From NCBI RefSeq assembly GCF_014905395.1, contig NZ_BNDT01000006.1, positions 1 through 64,000 of the forward strand: 64,000 bases of DNA, given 5' to 3'. The notes under the pieces are model-generated. The model had not been told where the DNA came from. It worked only from the letters and a program-made list of their open reading frames with translations, and did not search any database. Position 1 is the stretch's first letter. Each line of letters begins with the position of its first letter. The position numbers were made by a program, and so were the translations under genes. Below, piece by piece: positions 17,076 through 25,854 of the stretch. The DNA is from Lactococcus taiwanensis. GTDB lineage: Bacteria; Bacillota; Bacilli; Lactobacillales; Streptococcaceae.

Positions 17076-17424
17076 ATGAAATTTTTATAATTTGATTAAT
17101 GGAAATGAGATAAATTTTATCGGTTGATTTTATTCGAACTTGGTTATTAATAAATTCAGAAACGAAACCATAAACGACTTGGAGCGTATTTTTTGTTTGA
17201 TAAGTGACTTTAATTTGTATCTGGTTGGTAAAAGATTGATTTAAAAGATGAAGTATAGCATGAGGGGATAAGGGATGAATCACTTCATCCTTTTTTTGTT
17301 TCTTCTCAAAGGTGCATTGGGCTTCTGTTAACTCGCCTGTCGCAAATGCCCCCCATTTCATCATCCCTCGATCATGATAAGTTCGAATGACCTCAAAAGG
17401 ACTGTATGAACGATCAACTGACAT
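17074..17424 (-). CDS. YolD-like protein, partner of the Y-family polymerase
   Basis: 116 residues from the ATG at 17422-17424, chosen for its GGAGAGAAAAG ribosome site and the family-like start MSVDRSYSPFEVIRTYHDRG followed by MMKWGAFATGEL. YolD-like proteins are encoded with UmuC/UvrX-type polymerases on plasmids and prophages and may act like UmuD in SOS mutagenesis; biochemical proof is thin. The gene overlaps the end of the polymerase gene by 11 bp, so translation is coupled. Confidence 0.8.
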   Translation of the reverse strand: MSVDRSYSPFEVIRTYHDRGMMKWGAFATGELTEAQCTFEKKQKKDEVIHPLSPHAILHLLNQSFTNQIQIKVTYQTKNTLQVVYGFVSEFINNQVRIKSTDKIYLISINQIIKIS

Positions 17425-18880
17425 CTTTTCTCTCCGTTTCTTGCTTAGCTGCGTGACCTCCAATAAGCTTATTGCGGTAGATGACACGTGAACCCTCAGA
17501 TAGACTGCTTGCTTTTTGAATAGCTAAAAAATCAAACTTCTCTCGTATCTCATCAATAGCCTTTTGGAGTGACTCTTGTTTTTCTGTATTTTGACTTTCC
17601 TCTGGTGTTTCAAATAAAGAAAGCTGTTTGACAGAAGCGGATGAAAGGCGATTTCCGCTTATCCCAATCTGGCGAACAGCTCCACCTTCGTACTTTTCAC
17701 GAAAGAGGGTTATTGCCAGGTCTTGCAGTTCTTTGGTGTTCTGCGTAGCTTCTATATTGCGAGAGATTTTAAGGGAGGAATATTCTGAGGTCGTTGCAGC
17801 ACCGACATAGAGTGAAAGGTTACTTGCAAGCTTTCCTCCCTTTCTAAGCCTTGTGGCTAAGTTTTCCGCCATTTCTCTAATGACTAGTTCAATTTCCCTT
17901 TGCTTAGGATAGTCACGTGGAAGAATTTGCGAATTACTGAAGCTGGAGGACTTAGGCACATACTTTTTTCGGACATTGCTTTCATCAATACCGTTGGCAT
18001 GGAAAAAATGTTGAAGGCCTATTGTGCCTAGTTTTTGCTTCAGCAAAAGAGGATTGGCATTGGCTAGTTCTTTTATGGTGGTTATGCCTAACTTATTGAG
18101 CCTTTTTTCTGTTCGTTTACCAATTCCCCAGAAGTCAGTCATTTTTGGAATTGTCCAGAGCTTGTCAGGAACATCCTCATAACGAATTAAAGCCCTCATG
18201 TTCCGATTATGCTTGGCATAAAGATCCATGGCAAGCTTGGCAAGCAGAGGATTGTCTCCCATACCTACCGTCACATACAGTCCTAATTTATGGAGTATTG
18301 CTCGTTGCAGATCTAAGGCAATTTGATTCATTTGCACGTACCGATTTTCAATATCAGGATAAAAGAGATTGAGGGACTCCGTCACATCCAAAAAAGACTC
18401 ATCAATGGAGTAAGAATGAATTTCCTCAATGGAGGTATAGTTAGTGAGAATGTCAGTGACCTTAATCTTGTAATCCACATACAGTTGCATTTGCGGAGGT
18501 ACTAGCCATGTTCGTTTTGCCCAGCTCTCAATGTAGGCAACATACTGAACACTTGGTGCTGTTCGTTGACCATGAATATCCGTGTGTGACCGATACCATT
18601 GCGGATAATTGAACTTTCTTGTTTCAATGAGAAAAGGTAAATCGCTCGCTCGACTCACGTTTTTCACTCCAAAAACCTTCTTAAAGGTTGGACTAGAGGC
18701 AAGAATTAATCCTTTAGAATGATCTGCTCGACTCATCACACAAAGGGAAGTTGTTAAAGGATTAAGGTTACGTTGGACACATTCAATTGAAGCATAGTTA
18801 GATTTGACATCTTGAAAGAGGATGGCTCGTCTTGGTTCAAGTGAATAGTCAAAGTATTGACTTTGATTTAATTGATTCAT
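17414..18880 (-). CDS. umuC: Y-family translesion DNA polymerase (UmuC/UvrX type)
   Basis: 488 residues. Palm motifs FQDVKSNYASIECV (first metal ligand D, steric-gate-like Y) and YSIDESFLDVT (D-E pair) are intact, followed by helix-hairpin-helix GIGKRTEKRLNKLGI and a little-finger domain. A C-terminal QLSLF (residues near 428-432) matches the clamp-binding motif QLxLF. It copies past lesions on DNA during SOS. The strong ribosome site AAAGGAGG precedes the ATG. Its promoter overlaps a palindrome (18901-18925), consistent with SOS repression. Such operons often ride on mobile DNA, which fits the repeat-flanked setting. Confidence 0.93.
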   Translation of the reverse strand: MNQLNQSQYFDYSLEPRRAILFQDVKSNYASIECVQRNLNPLTTSLCVMSRADHSKGLILASSPTFKKVFGVKNVSRASDLPFLIETRKFNYPQWYRSHTDIHGQRTAPSVQYVAYIESWAKRTWLVPPQMQLYVDYKIKVTDILTNYTSIEEIHSYSIDESFLDVTESLNLFYPDIENRYVQMNQIALDLQRAILHKLGLYVTVGMGDNPLLAKLAMDLYAKHNRNMRALIRYEDVPDKLWTIPKMTDFWGIGKRTEKRLNKLGITTIKELANANPLLLKQKLGTIGLQHFFHANGIDESNVRKKYVPKSSSFSNSQILPRDYPKQREIELVIREMAENLATRLRKGGKLASNLSLYVGAATTSEYSSLKISRNIEATQNTKELQDLAITLFREKYEGGAVRQIGISGNRLSSASVKQLSLFETPEESQNTEKQESLQKAIDEIREKFDFLAIQKASSLSEGSRVIYRNKLIGGHAAKQETERKDVS

Positions 18881-18900
18881 AGCATCCTCCTTTAAAATGC

Positions 18901-18949
18901 ATAATATCAGTTTAATTGATATTATACTCCCTTTTTAATTAAAAATCAA
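18901..18949 (-). promoter_or_regulatory. umuC promoter with overlapping palindromic operator
   Basis: On the minus strand TTGATT, 17-bp spacer, TATAAT (plus-strand 18944-18949 and 18921-18926). A 9-bp inverted repeat ATAATATCA-N7-TGATATTAT (18901-18925) covers the -10 and start region, where a repressor such as the lactococcal SOS regulator HdiR could bind. The HdiR link is inference. Confidence 0.6.
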
Positions 18950-19065
18950 TACTATTTATCTGTTAAAATGATAATTAGAAAATATTGTGGTATAATGAGA
19001 TGCAAGATAACTTAAGATAAGTACTTCATAAAGAAGCCAATTTATTTAGGAAAGTAGGGTTAGAA

Positions 19066-19308
19066 ATGATATATAAGAAAGATTTAGAGCGCTCAACCAG
19101 TTTATTAGATATTCAACAGACCTATGAGCGAGAATGCCATCGAAGGTTTTTAGTCCTTCAAGAAGTATTTCCAGAGGATTGTACACGGATGATGCTATCA
19201 GAGCATTTATCTATCTGGATAGCGGCCGAAAAACAAGCGATCAGTAAATTTGGGCCTTCAGACCGCCATTGGGTTAGAGAAAAAATTATGGAATTTAATT
19301 GTAACTGA
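19066..19308 (+). CDS. 80-residue protein of unknown function, divergent from umuC
   Basis: Helical, charged, soluble protein (MIYKKDLERSTSLLDIQQTY, then FLVLQEVFPEDCTRMML, IWIAAEKQAISKFG). No family was recognised. It lies divergent from umuC, with TATAAT at about 18991 upstream and a weak AGGAAAG ribosome site. Genes like this commonly flank SOS-polymerase operons on mobile elements. It ends just before a strong bidirectional terminator. Confidence 0.6.
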   Translation: MIYKKDLERSTSLLDIQQTYERECHRRFLVLQEVFPEDCTRMMLSEHLSIWIAAEKQAISKFGPSDRHWVREKIMEFNCN

Positions 19309-19349
19309 CTCAAGTAAATTTGGCTTGAAAAACTATCCTGCTATAATAT

Positions 19350-19398
19350 AATTGAGAAAAAAAAGAACTTGCGTCAACAAGTCCTTTTTTTCTCAATT
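19350..19398 (+). terminator. Long perfect bidirectional terminator
   Basis: AATTGAGAAAAAAAAGAACTTG, a 6-nt loop CGTCAA, then CAAGTCCTTTTTTTCTCAATT. The stem pairs over about 21 bp. Its tip is the reverse complement of the terminator at 8157-8176. Confidence 0.85.
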
Positions 19399-19517
19399 TA
19401 TTCTAAGACATATATAATAACTAGTAGGATTTATACTGAAAAGCTATAAAGATAAACGGAAACTATAATCTGTTTATTATACAGACAAAAAGAGATTTTA
19501 CTACATCTAAAGCGTGA

Positions 19518-19690
19518 TTATATACCAGCGTGTTCAAAAAGTCCCTCAATTTTCAACAGCTTTTTATTTGTCATATCTCTTGCAATACTCACACTTTCCC
19601 TTGGATCTAAACATTCGTCTGAAATAAGCTGTACTGCTAAGTTTGCAAGAGAGGGAAGTGTAGTAACATAACCTCTTGCTACTTCGTTTT
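19518..19690 (-). pseudogene. 3' remnant of an unidentified gene
   Basis: An open frame on the minus strand ends at TAA (19518-19520). It reads ...KNEVARGYVTTLPSLANLAV, then QLISDECLDPRESVSIARDM and TNKKLLKIEGLFEHAGI. The composition is protein-like, but there is no start codon: an in-frame stop lies just upstream near 19700, where repeat copy 3 begins. So the gene's 5' part appears to have been lost at the repeat boundary. The family was not recognised. Confidence 0.5.
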
Positions 19691-19707
19691 TTAATATTTA
19701 ATTATTT

Positions 19708-19884
19708 CCCCCCTCAATTTACCCCATTTCATTTTTCACTTAAAGAGTTTTACTATAGGAAATACTTTAAGTTTCTTATAGAGCCTGTATTTATCTTTGA
19801 GAGTGACCTAAAGAATCCCGTTGACTCCTTAATACCAGCTTACTCCTTTTCCACCTGTTACTTCATTACAGGTGGTTTTCTTTT
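19708..19884 (+). repeat. Direct repeat module, copy 3 (with terminator)
   Basis: Aligns end to end with copy 2 at 14235-14415, including CCCCATTT, TACTATAG, TTGACTCCTTAATACCAGCT and the terminal stem CCACCTGT...ACAGGTGG with T run (19851-19884). All three copies have the same orientation. Confidence 0.75.
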
Positions 19885-20096
19885 GTTTTATATCCAAATT
19901 ATTCTTACTTCATTTTTTTGTAGATTTTAGCTTTCTATTATAAAAATCAGTTTTAAATGCTTATTGCACCTTTTTTAACTTTGAAAATATCCTAATGAAA
20001 CATGAACTACCCTCTCTTTATCTCTAGTTACCTTGTAAACTTTAAAGGGTGCAGCTAGCATTTTGAGAAATGGCTTGTAACTCTTCTCATTGAATA

Positions 20097-20125
20097 AAAA
20101 AAACAGAGTTTAAAACTCTGTTTTT
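20097..20125 (-). terminator. Terminator of the secreted repeat-protein gene
   Basis: AAAACAGAG-TTTAA-AACTCTGTTTTT just after the stop of the 20151-21848 gene; T-rich on both strands. Confidence 0.8.
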
Positions 20126-20150
20126 AGTTTCAGTTTAATCAATCATTGAA

Positions 20151-21848
20151 CTATTTGACTGCATACCAAGCAGTTTTTCCATATTTCCAACCGGAATTCA
20201 ATAATGATTGTTCTTCAAATGCACTCATTGTATAGTTGTGAGCACCAGATTTCGCATTAGGATTATATGCTACATAAACTGCTTTGTTACCGCCTGAGTA
20301 AAAGACAGGTTTAGCATTATTATCCCACTTCCAGCCTTCTGAAACTCGTACTTCAGCTTCATATTTACTCATTGTATAGTAGTGGTCGCCACCCTTCACA
20401 TTAGGGTTGTAGATACGATATACAGCTTTTCCTTCTTTAGGTGCGTTTTCCAAAGTACCTTCGTTTCTCCATCCAGCTTTAATTGTTGCATCACGTTCAT
20501 ATTTTGAAGTTGGATAGAAGTGTTCCCCTGTGTTTGGATTGTATAGACGGTAAACAACTTGAGTTTTTACAGGTACTGAAGGATTTGTTGGATTAGTAGT
20601 ATTTGCAGCTGGAGTGGTAGCTGTTGCAGCTGATGAGGTATTACCATGAATATCTGTGGCTTTTACTGTAATTTTAGCACCTGCTTTTTGTGATGTATAA
20701 TTTACATTTACAGATACTTGTGTTTTACCATCAGCTGTTCCTGAGGCTTTCGCAGAACCAATTTGTTGACCTGACGCATTATACACTTTAACAGTTGATC
20801 CAGCTTCAGCTTTTACGGTAACAGAAGATTTCTTAACATTACTCAAACTTGGGGTTTTAGGTGCTACAATGTCTGCAAATTCAACAACTGTATTGGCAGA
20901 GGCAGTATTTTCAAAAATATCCCAACTTATTCCTGACGTATTTTCAATACCTGCTGCAAATTTAGAAGAGGTACCATTTGGGGCATATTTTTGATACCAA
21001 GACATTGGGACATCAATATCTACTGGGAAACTGATTGTAGCTGAAGTCAAAACCCCTGTATTACCAAATAAGCTTGCCAAGTTACCAACACCACTGTTAA
21101 TACCTGTTTGCAAAGTATCAATAGCCTTATTTACCAAAGGTTTAACTGTTTCAGTAATTGTGTTTGCGATACTTGCAGCTATACCATTACCCCAGTCAAC
21201 CATATTGATTGCTGTTTGAAGATTTTCAAGTAATTGGATAATTTGGTTGGCAATATGTCTTGCTGTTGCATCATCAAATTTAGCAGTAACTACACCATCT
21301 TTTACTGAAATTTGTGATACTTGTTCAGAAATATCCATATTTTGGAATGTTTCCAGTGCATTGATTGCGTCGTACACTTTATCCACGTTACTTCCTTCAA
21401 ATGAAGGATTATTTACAATGATAGCAAGTTGTTTTTTTATTGCATTATCTGTACCAGTAGCCAAGCCATTGAACAAATCGCCAAGTAGTGGAATTTGTGT
21501 GAGGTTGATCCCCATTTTCATTTGAATATTCGCATTATCAGCTACTTTTATGTTATTCGCAAGTTCTGCTGGAAGCTTAATTTCTGCGGATTTTAACGTT
21601 TGTAGCAATATGTTTGCTTGGGCACCAATAGTGTTAGTAACCGTAAGGGTTCCTGAATGAGAACCTGTTGTCTTAATTGCTGATTTATAAGACGAATCTA
21701 AACCAGTTTTTGAAGCTAAAGTAACATCAACTTCTGAAGCTTCAGCAGTCATAGTAGTCGCATTCATCAAAGGAACAGCTAAACCACTAGCGCAAATTAT
21801 AGCGGTTGATAAAAGGGTAATAGCACTTGTTTTTTTAAATTTTTTCAT
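20151..21848 (-). CDS. Secreted protein with Ig-like domain and three C-terminal DUF5648-type repeats
   Basis: 565 residues from the ATG at 21846-21848 (GGGAG seven bases upstream); a TTG 15 bp earlier is unlikely. Signal peptide (cleaved near TAEA/SE), a long helical N-terminal region (about 45-310), an Ig-like domain (KTPSLSNVKKSSVTVKA to TSSAATATTP), a Pro/Thr/Asn linker, then three repeats of about 40 residues with the pattern YxxYNPNxGxHxYTxSxxE and GW (start near 437, 478 and 524). These repeats occur at the ends of lactococcal and streptococcal secreted proteins and are thought to bind cell-surface glycan. No LPXTG. Two micro-ORFs and an Rgg gene lie upstream. Confidence 0.85.
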   Translation of the reverse strand: MKKFKKTSAITLLSTAIICASGLAVPLMNATTMTAEASEVDVTLASKTGLDSSYKSAIKTTGSHSGTLTVTNTIGAQANILLQTLKSAEIKLPAELANNIKVADNANIQMKMGINLTQIPLLGDLFNGLATGTDNAIKKQLAIIVNNPSFEGSNVDKVYDAINALETFQNMDISEQVSQISVKDGVVTAKFDDATARHIANQIIQLLENLQTAINMVDWGNGIAASIANTITETVKPLVNKAIDTLQTGINSGVGNLASLFGNTGVLTSATISFPVDIDVPMSWYQKYAPNGTSSKFAAGIENTSGISWDIFENTASANTVVEFADIVAPKTPSLSNVKKSSVTVKAEAGSTVKVYNASGQQIGSAKASGTADGKTQVSVNVNYTSQKAGAKITVKATDIHGNTSSAATATTPAANTTNPTNPSVPVKTQVVYRLYNPNTGEHFYPTSKYERDATIKAGWRNEGTLENAPKEGKAVYRIYNPNVKGGDHYYTMSKYEAEVRVSEGWKWDNNAKPVFYSGGNKAVYVAYNPNAKSGAHNYTMSAFEEQSLLNSGWKYGKTAWYAVK

Positions 21849-21910
21849 TTTAGTATCTCCCAATACATTTCTAATCGTTTTTCCTATTTAGTTTTTCTTT
21901 TTTTATTTCT

Positions 21911-21991
21911 TTAAATAGGCGGGGCTTTATTTACACCCAAATTAAAGCGATAATTTAGCACTTCACAATTAAGAATATTAGTATCGTACAT
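21911..21991 (-). CDS. 26-residue micro-ORF between Rgg and secreted-protein gene
   Basis: ATG at 21989-21991 has the ribosome site AAAGGACG eight bases upstream. The peptide begins MYDTNILNCEVLNYRF and ends GVNKAPPI, with one cysteine and no hydrophobic leader. It lies 62 bp upstream of the secreted-protein gene on the same strand. It could be a peptide signal, a RiPP-like precursor or a leader peptide. No modification enzyme or transporter is adjacent. Confidence 0.4.
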   Translation of the reverse strand: MYDTNILNCEVLNYRFNLGVNKAPPI

Positions 21992-22027
21992 TAATTCGTC
22001 CTTTCATTTAAGAGTATGATGTTGAAA

Positions 22028-22060
22028 TTACATATCTGTAATAATAGGATAGTCACTCAT
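22028..22060 (-). CDS. 10-residue micro-ORF (MSDYPIITDM)
   Basis: ATG at 22058-22060 is preceded by a near-perfect ribosome site, GGAGGA, six bases upstream, then only ten codons before TAA. Such a strong site in front of a tiny frame is not expected by chance. It may be a leader peptide for the downstream frames or a short peptide signal for the divergent Rgg protein. Confidence 0.4.
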   Translation of the reverse strand: MSDYPIITDM

Positions 22061-22439
22061 TTTATTCCTCCATACATTTATTAAATAATAAGTGTCTTCT
22101 TATTTATCATGTTTTCATTATAGCTTACTTAGTTTTTATAAAGTACATAACTACCTCTGCATTATTTTAATTAAACTTCACCTTCTATAAACTATATGTT
22201 TACTGATATTTTCCTAGTTTAGTAAGGAGAAAAGCAAATCAATATTTTTAATTAGCTTAAACTTTACTTAAAAAAACACGTGCAATAATTATAATCTAAA
22301 GTACAAAGTCTGTTCTTTTGTATTATTTGTAACACATTAGGAACTTTTGTATTTTATAAACAACCTTTATGTAATTTTTCGTATTTTAGCCTATAATATT
22401 AGTATACTTAAGATTGAATATCTTATTTGGGGGGTAAAT
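22061..22439. promoter_or_regulatory. Divergent region between micro-ORFs and Rgg gene
   Basis: On the minus strand TATAAT (plus-strand ATTATA, 22117-22122) lies about 50 bp before the first micro-ORF, with a poor -35 (TACTTT), as expected for an activator-dependent promoter. On the plus strand TATAAT at about 22391 and the repeated element CTTTTGTATT (22315, 22343) precede the Rgg gene. A GGGGGG ribosome site lies at the end. Confidence 0.4.
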
Positions 22440-23336
22440 ATGGCAGAAAAAAATCTTAATACTCTTAACAATACACCTAATATTTTAGGATTAACGTTCA
22501 AACAACTACGACTTGCTAAAGGATTAACCCAGAAAGAGGTCGCTGGTGAGCTATCTACTACCTCACTTTCACACTTTGAAAACGGGAAATGCATCCCCCA
22601 TGTTGATCACTTTTTAAAACTTTTAAGAAATATAAATGTTAATACTTACGAATTTCAATTTCTTTACAACTTAAATCAAAGACATTCTGATGTTACTGTC
22701 TTTGATAGTAGAGTGTCTATGGCTTACTACAAAAGGGATGTTATCCAATTAAAAGCTATTCTTGATGAAATCATCAACTTAGAACAAGATAATCCCAATA
22801 TCAGACACTATAAATTGGAAAAAATAAGAGTAAAAGCTGTCATCTCTTTATTAGAACCTTTTGAAATTAAAACTAAAGAGATTAACTTCTTAAAAACTTA
22901 TTTATCTGAGATAAAGGAATGGGGACAGTATGATATAAAACTATTTGGTCAATGTTCTCATCTCTTTGATGGCTACACTTTGTGGGATTTAACCAATAAG
23001 ATGATTTCCCCCACCCAAAAAAGTTTAAAGCTACAGTATACTAGACATGCTTTAATTGATGCCGTCCTCAATGTCATTTCACAGCTGATTCATCTCAAGT
23101 TTTATTCACTAACGACAGACTTTATAACCTTCTTAGAAAATATAAATATTGATGATCGATTTTTATATGAAAAAATAACTCTAGTATACGACAAAGCTAT
23201 TTTACAGTACGTAGCAGGAGATGTTGAGGCAGCCAAAATCATTAAAAAATGTAAAGAGGACTTAGTCTTTTATAACTGCTATGACACTGTAAATCTTATA
23301 CAAAGAGATTTAGATAATTTAGAAATAAATGAGTAA
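22440..23336 (+). CDS. Rgg/GadR/MutR-family transcriptional regulator
   Basis: 298 residues from the ATG at 22440, which has a GGGGGG ribosome site. An XRE helix-turn-helix (TFKQLRLAKGLTQKEVAGEL, then SLSHFENGKCIPHVDHFLKLL) is followed by an Rgg-type helical repeat domain that binds peptides in characterised members. It lies divergent from two micro-ORFs and the secreted repeat protein, and convergent with the lectin-like LPXTG gene. By family habit it probably controls one of these. It is distinct from the Rgg at 5349-6224. Confidence 0.85.
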   Translation: MAEKNLNTLNNTPNILGLTFKQLRLAKGLTQKEVAGELSTTSLSHFENGKCIPHVDHFLKLLRNINVNTYEFQFLYNLNQRHSDVTVFDSRVSMAYYKRDVIQLKAILDEIINLEQDNPNIRHYKLEKIRVKAVISLLEPFEIKTKEINFLKTYLSEIKEWGQYDIKLFGQCSHLFDGYTLWDLTNKMISPTQKSLKLQYTRHALIDAVLNVISQLIHLKFYSLTTDFITFLENINIDDRFLYEKITLVYDKAILQYVAGDVEAAKIIKKCKEDLVFYNCYDTVNLIQRDLDNLEINE

Positions 23337-23397
23337 GTGAATCATTCTAAGACAAATGGGCAGACACTTATCCTATCGATTCTCAATATTAAATCGT

Positions 23398-23433
23398 AAA
23401 AAACTCCAGAGTTTCTTTCTCTGGAGTTTTTTT
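23398..23433. terminator. Shared terminator between convergent genes
   Basis: AAAACTCCAGAG-TTTCTTT-CTCTGGAGTTTTTTT; symmetrical A and T tracts suit both the Rgg gene and the LPXTG gene. Confidence 0.85.
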
Positions 23434-23463
23434 ATGATTTAATGTAGTCTTCTTTATATTTTA

Positions 23464-25854
23464 CTATTGTTTTTTTATTCTTCTCTTTAGCTCATAAAGC
23501 ATTGCAGAAACAGCGAGTAGGAACACTCCTAGAGTGCTTAATAATCTCATTTTGGATATATTTTCACCTGTAGTTGGCAAGTTGTCTTCCTCTGTTGTAA
23601 CCTCAGTGCCTTCTTCAAAGGTAGGAACATCTGCGGTATCATCTGATTTAAAATCAAATTCTTCCGTTTTTTGATTATCAATTACTTGATCAGGTAATGA
23701 GGGATTACCAGAATCAGGGAAAGTTACTGGAGGCAAAGTAGTCGTTGAAGTATCCTTAGTATAAACGACTGTTTTTTCAATATCTCCCGTCTCAGGTGTT
23801 ACTCCCGTGATAGCATCAATCTTGGATTGATCAGCAGAGTATCCTTTGATTTTTGGTGAAACTACCTCAGCAAATTGATCCCCATTTTCAGCTTGCCATG
23901 CGCCATATGTTTTCTCACCTGTTACTTTATCCGTTGTTACAGTACGGCTAAATTTAATAGGGGTCGCAACATAGTCCTCTGAAGTACTTTCTCCATTTTC
24001 AAAGACATAGTGGATGGTTTCATTTACTATTTTTTCTTCGTCTTCTCTCATTTCATCATGTTTCAAATGTATGATATATTTTTGTCCATCTTCCGTAAAG
24101 GTAACTTCACTTTCTGGATAGCCATCAGATACCAACACGAAACCTTTATCAATGTAATACTTTATACGATCTGCAGTTGTGTAATCTACGAGACTTTCTA
24201 CTTCACCCGTCAGTTCTTTTTCTTCTAAAACTTTATTCGTAGTATCGTCTATATAAGTAATAACAACACTACCTGGATTTCTTTTATAAGTGACCGTTTT
24301 TTCGATATCATCCATATCTACAGTTACGTTAGGGATGGAGCTCACTTTATCTTGGTCAGGTGTATATCCTTTGATTTCTGGCGAAGCCACCTCATCAAAT
24401 TGGTTACCATTAACTGCCTTCCACTCACCATAGGTTTTTTCACCCGTTACTTTATCCATCACATAAGAACGACTAAAGGTAATAGGTGTTGCTTGATAAT
24501 CCTCCTTAGCTAGATCACCGTTTTCAAAGACATAGTGAATAGTTTCTTTCACTTCTTTTTCTTCACTACCTTCAGTTGTATCATGTTTTAGATGAACCTC
24601 ATAGTGTTGAGGCTCTTCAGTAAACTGCATATCTTGAGTAGGGTAATCATCAGAAACTAGAACATAACCAGCATCCGTATAAGACTTAATCGTATCGGCT
24701 GTCGCATAATTTAATGAAGCACCTACCCCCCCAGATAAATCTTTAGTGGTTAAAGTTTTTCCAGTTGTATCATCAATATAGGTCACATCTGCTTGTCCAA
24801 CATTTCGGGTATAAACAAAGGTTACTTCTTGATCATTTGCTGTGTAAGTCCCTTCCGTTGGTACATTATCCTTCACCTCTTTAAAAGTGTATCCGGGTAT
24901 TTCTTTAGGTTTTAAGCTCCAAGGAGTATTTAAGTCTCCTGATTCTTCTTCAGAGATGGGATTACCATCTGCATCTAAAATAGGATTACCATCTTCATCA
25001 ACAAAATGTGAAACCACAGTTCCTTGAGCTATCGTGTAGGTAAAGGTTACATTCTTAAGTTGTTGTAAATTTTTATTTCCTCCAGTAGATGCTGCAATAG
25101 AGAAAGACATGGCTGTTTCATCACCCATAAATTCTTTTACATTTTTCTCCCATTTTTCACCATTATAAGTAACAGTCATGGTTTCGGTTGTACCATCATA
25201 CACAATTTCAAAGGGTAAGAACTGGTTATCAGTAGGTTGCGGTATTGTTAAGGAACCCTTCTCAATTGTCTTTGCTACACCGTCAGTCCCATCAACAAAA
25301 GCACCGAAAGATTCATCGGTTTTTGTAGCACTTTTAGAAGCACTATAGATATCTGGATCCGCCATAAAGCTAGATTCAGCAGTTCCATTATAATAAGTAT
25401 CTAATTTGAAACCAAAAGCTCCCTGAACTCCACCTATACCTGCAGCTCCACCTATAGCACCAACTGCATCTGTATCACCAGGGTGGAAAAGAAAACCTAT
25501 ACCGTCTGCCCCTCCATCTTGTTTACTTTTATTTCCAAGATTAACTTCGCCTTTAAAGCTGAAGCTCTGCGACATATCTACCTTGGTAGTCAAAGTAACA
25601 TTTCCTGCCAAATATGTAGCATCATCAGTCAAAGTCTGGATATAATTAACTTCATCATAGGGATGAGCTGCTGCGGCCCCATTGCTTTGAAAGTAGTCTG
25701 GAAAAGTTTCCCCTGTAATCGTAATGTCTCTAGAGGTTGCTGCATAAACCTTACTATTTCCAAAGACATTTACGACATTATGCGATGATAATGCACCGCC
25801 GCCTAATGTTGTAACAACTGCTGTTGCTAACAATATACTCGTTTTAAATTTCAT
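23464..25854 (-). CDS. LPXTG wall-anchored protein: L-type lectin domain plus MucBP repeats
   Basis: 796 residues. Signal peptide (about 1-39), an L-type (legume-like) lectin domain (about 42-275, with DGIGFLFHPGDTDAVG and GAFGFKLDTYYN), a MucBP module starting VVSHFVDEDGNPI, then two longer tandem units of about 170 residues, each opening with TYIDDTT and containing GEKTYG.W. The C-terminus has the sortase signal LPTTG at 759-763, a membrane span and a positive tail (LKRRIKKQ). It should be covalently fixed to peptidoglycan and bind glycans, for adhesion or aggregation. It lies convergent with the Rgg gene. GGGG precedes the ATG. Confidence 0.92.
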   Translation of the reverse strand: MKFKTSILLATAVVTTLGGGALSSHNVVNVFGNSKVYAATSRDITITGETFPDYFQSNGAAAAHPYDEVNYIQTLTDDATYLAGNVTLTTKVDMSQSFSFKGEVNLGNKSKQDGGADGIGFLFHPGDTDAVGAIGGAAGIGGVQGAFGFKLDTYYNGTAESSFMADPDIYSASKSATKTDESFGAFVDGTDGVAKTIEKGSLTIPQPTDNQFLPFEIVYDGTTETMTVTYNGEKWEKNVKEFMGDETAMSFSIAASTGGNKNLQQLKNVTFTYTIAQGTVVSHFVDEDGNPILDADGNPISEEESGDLNTPWSLKPKEIPGYTFKEVKDNVPTEGTYTANDQEVTFVYTRNVGQADVTYIDDTTGKTLTTKDLSGGVGASLNYATADTIKSYTDAGYVLVSDDYPTQDMQFTEEPQHYEVHLKHDTTEGSEEKEVKETIHYVFENGDLAKEDYQATPITFSRSYVMDKVTGEKTYGEWKAVNGNQFDEVASPEIKGYTPDQDKVSSIPNVTVDMDDIEKTVTYKRNPGSVVITYIDDTTNKVLEEKELTGEVESLVDYTTADRIKYYIDKGFVLVSDGYPESEVTFTEDGQKYIIHLKHDEMREDEEKIVNETIHYVFENGESTSEDYVATPIKFSRTVTTDKVTGEKTYGAWQAENGDQFAEVVSPKIKGYSADQSKIDAITGVTPETGDIEKTVVYTKDTSTTTLPPVTFPDSGNPSLPDQVIDNQKTEEFDFKSDDTADVPTFEEGTEVTTEEDNLPTTGENISKMRLLSTLGVFLLAVSAMLYELKRRIKKQ

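Noticed and set aside
19676-19930. 84-codon plus-strand frame through repeat copy 3
   Set aside because: It crosses the terminator hairpin, has no ribosome site and is absent from repeat copies 1 and 2.
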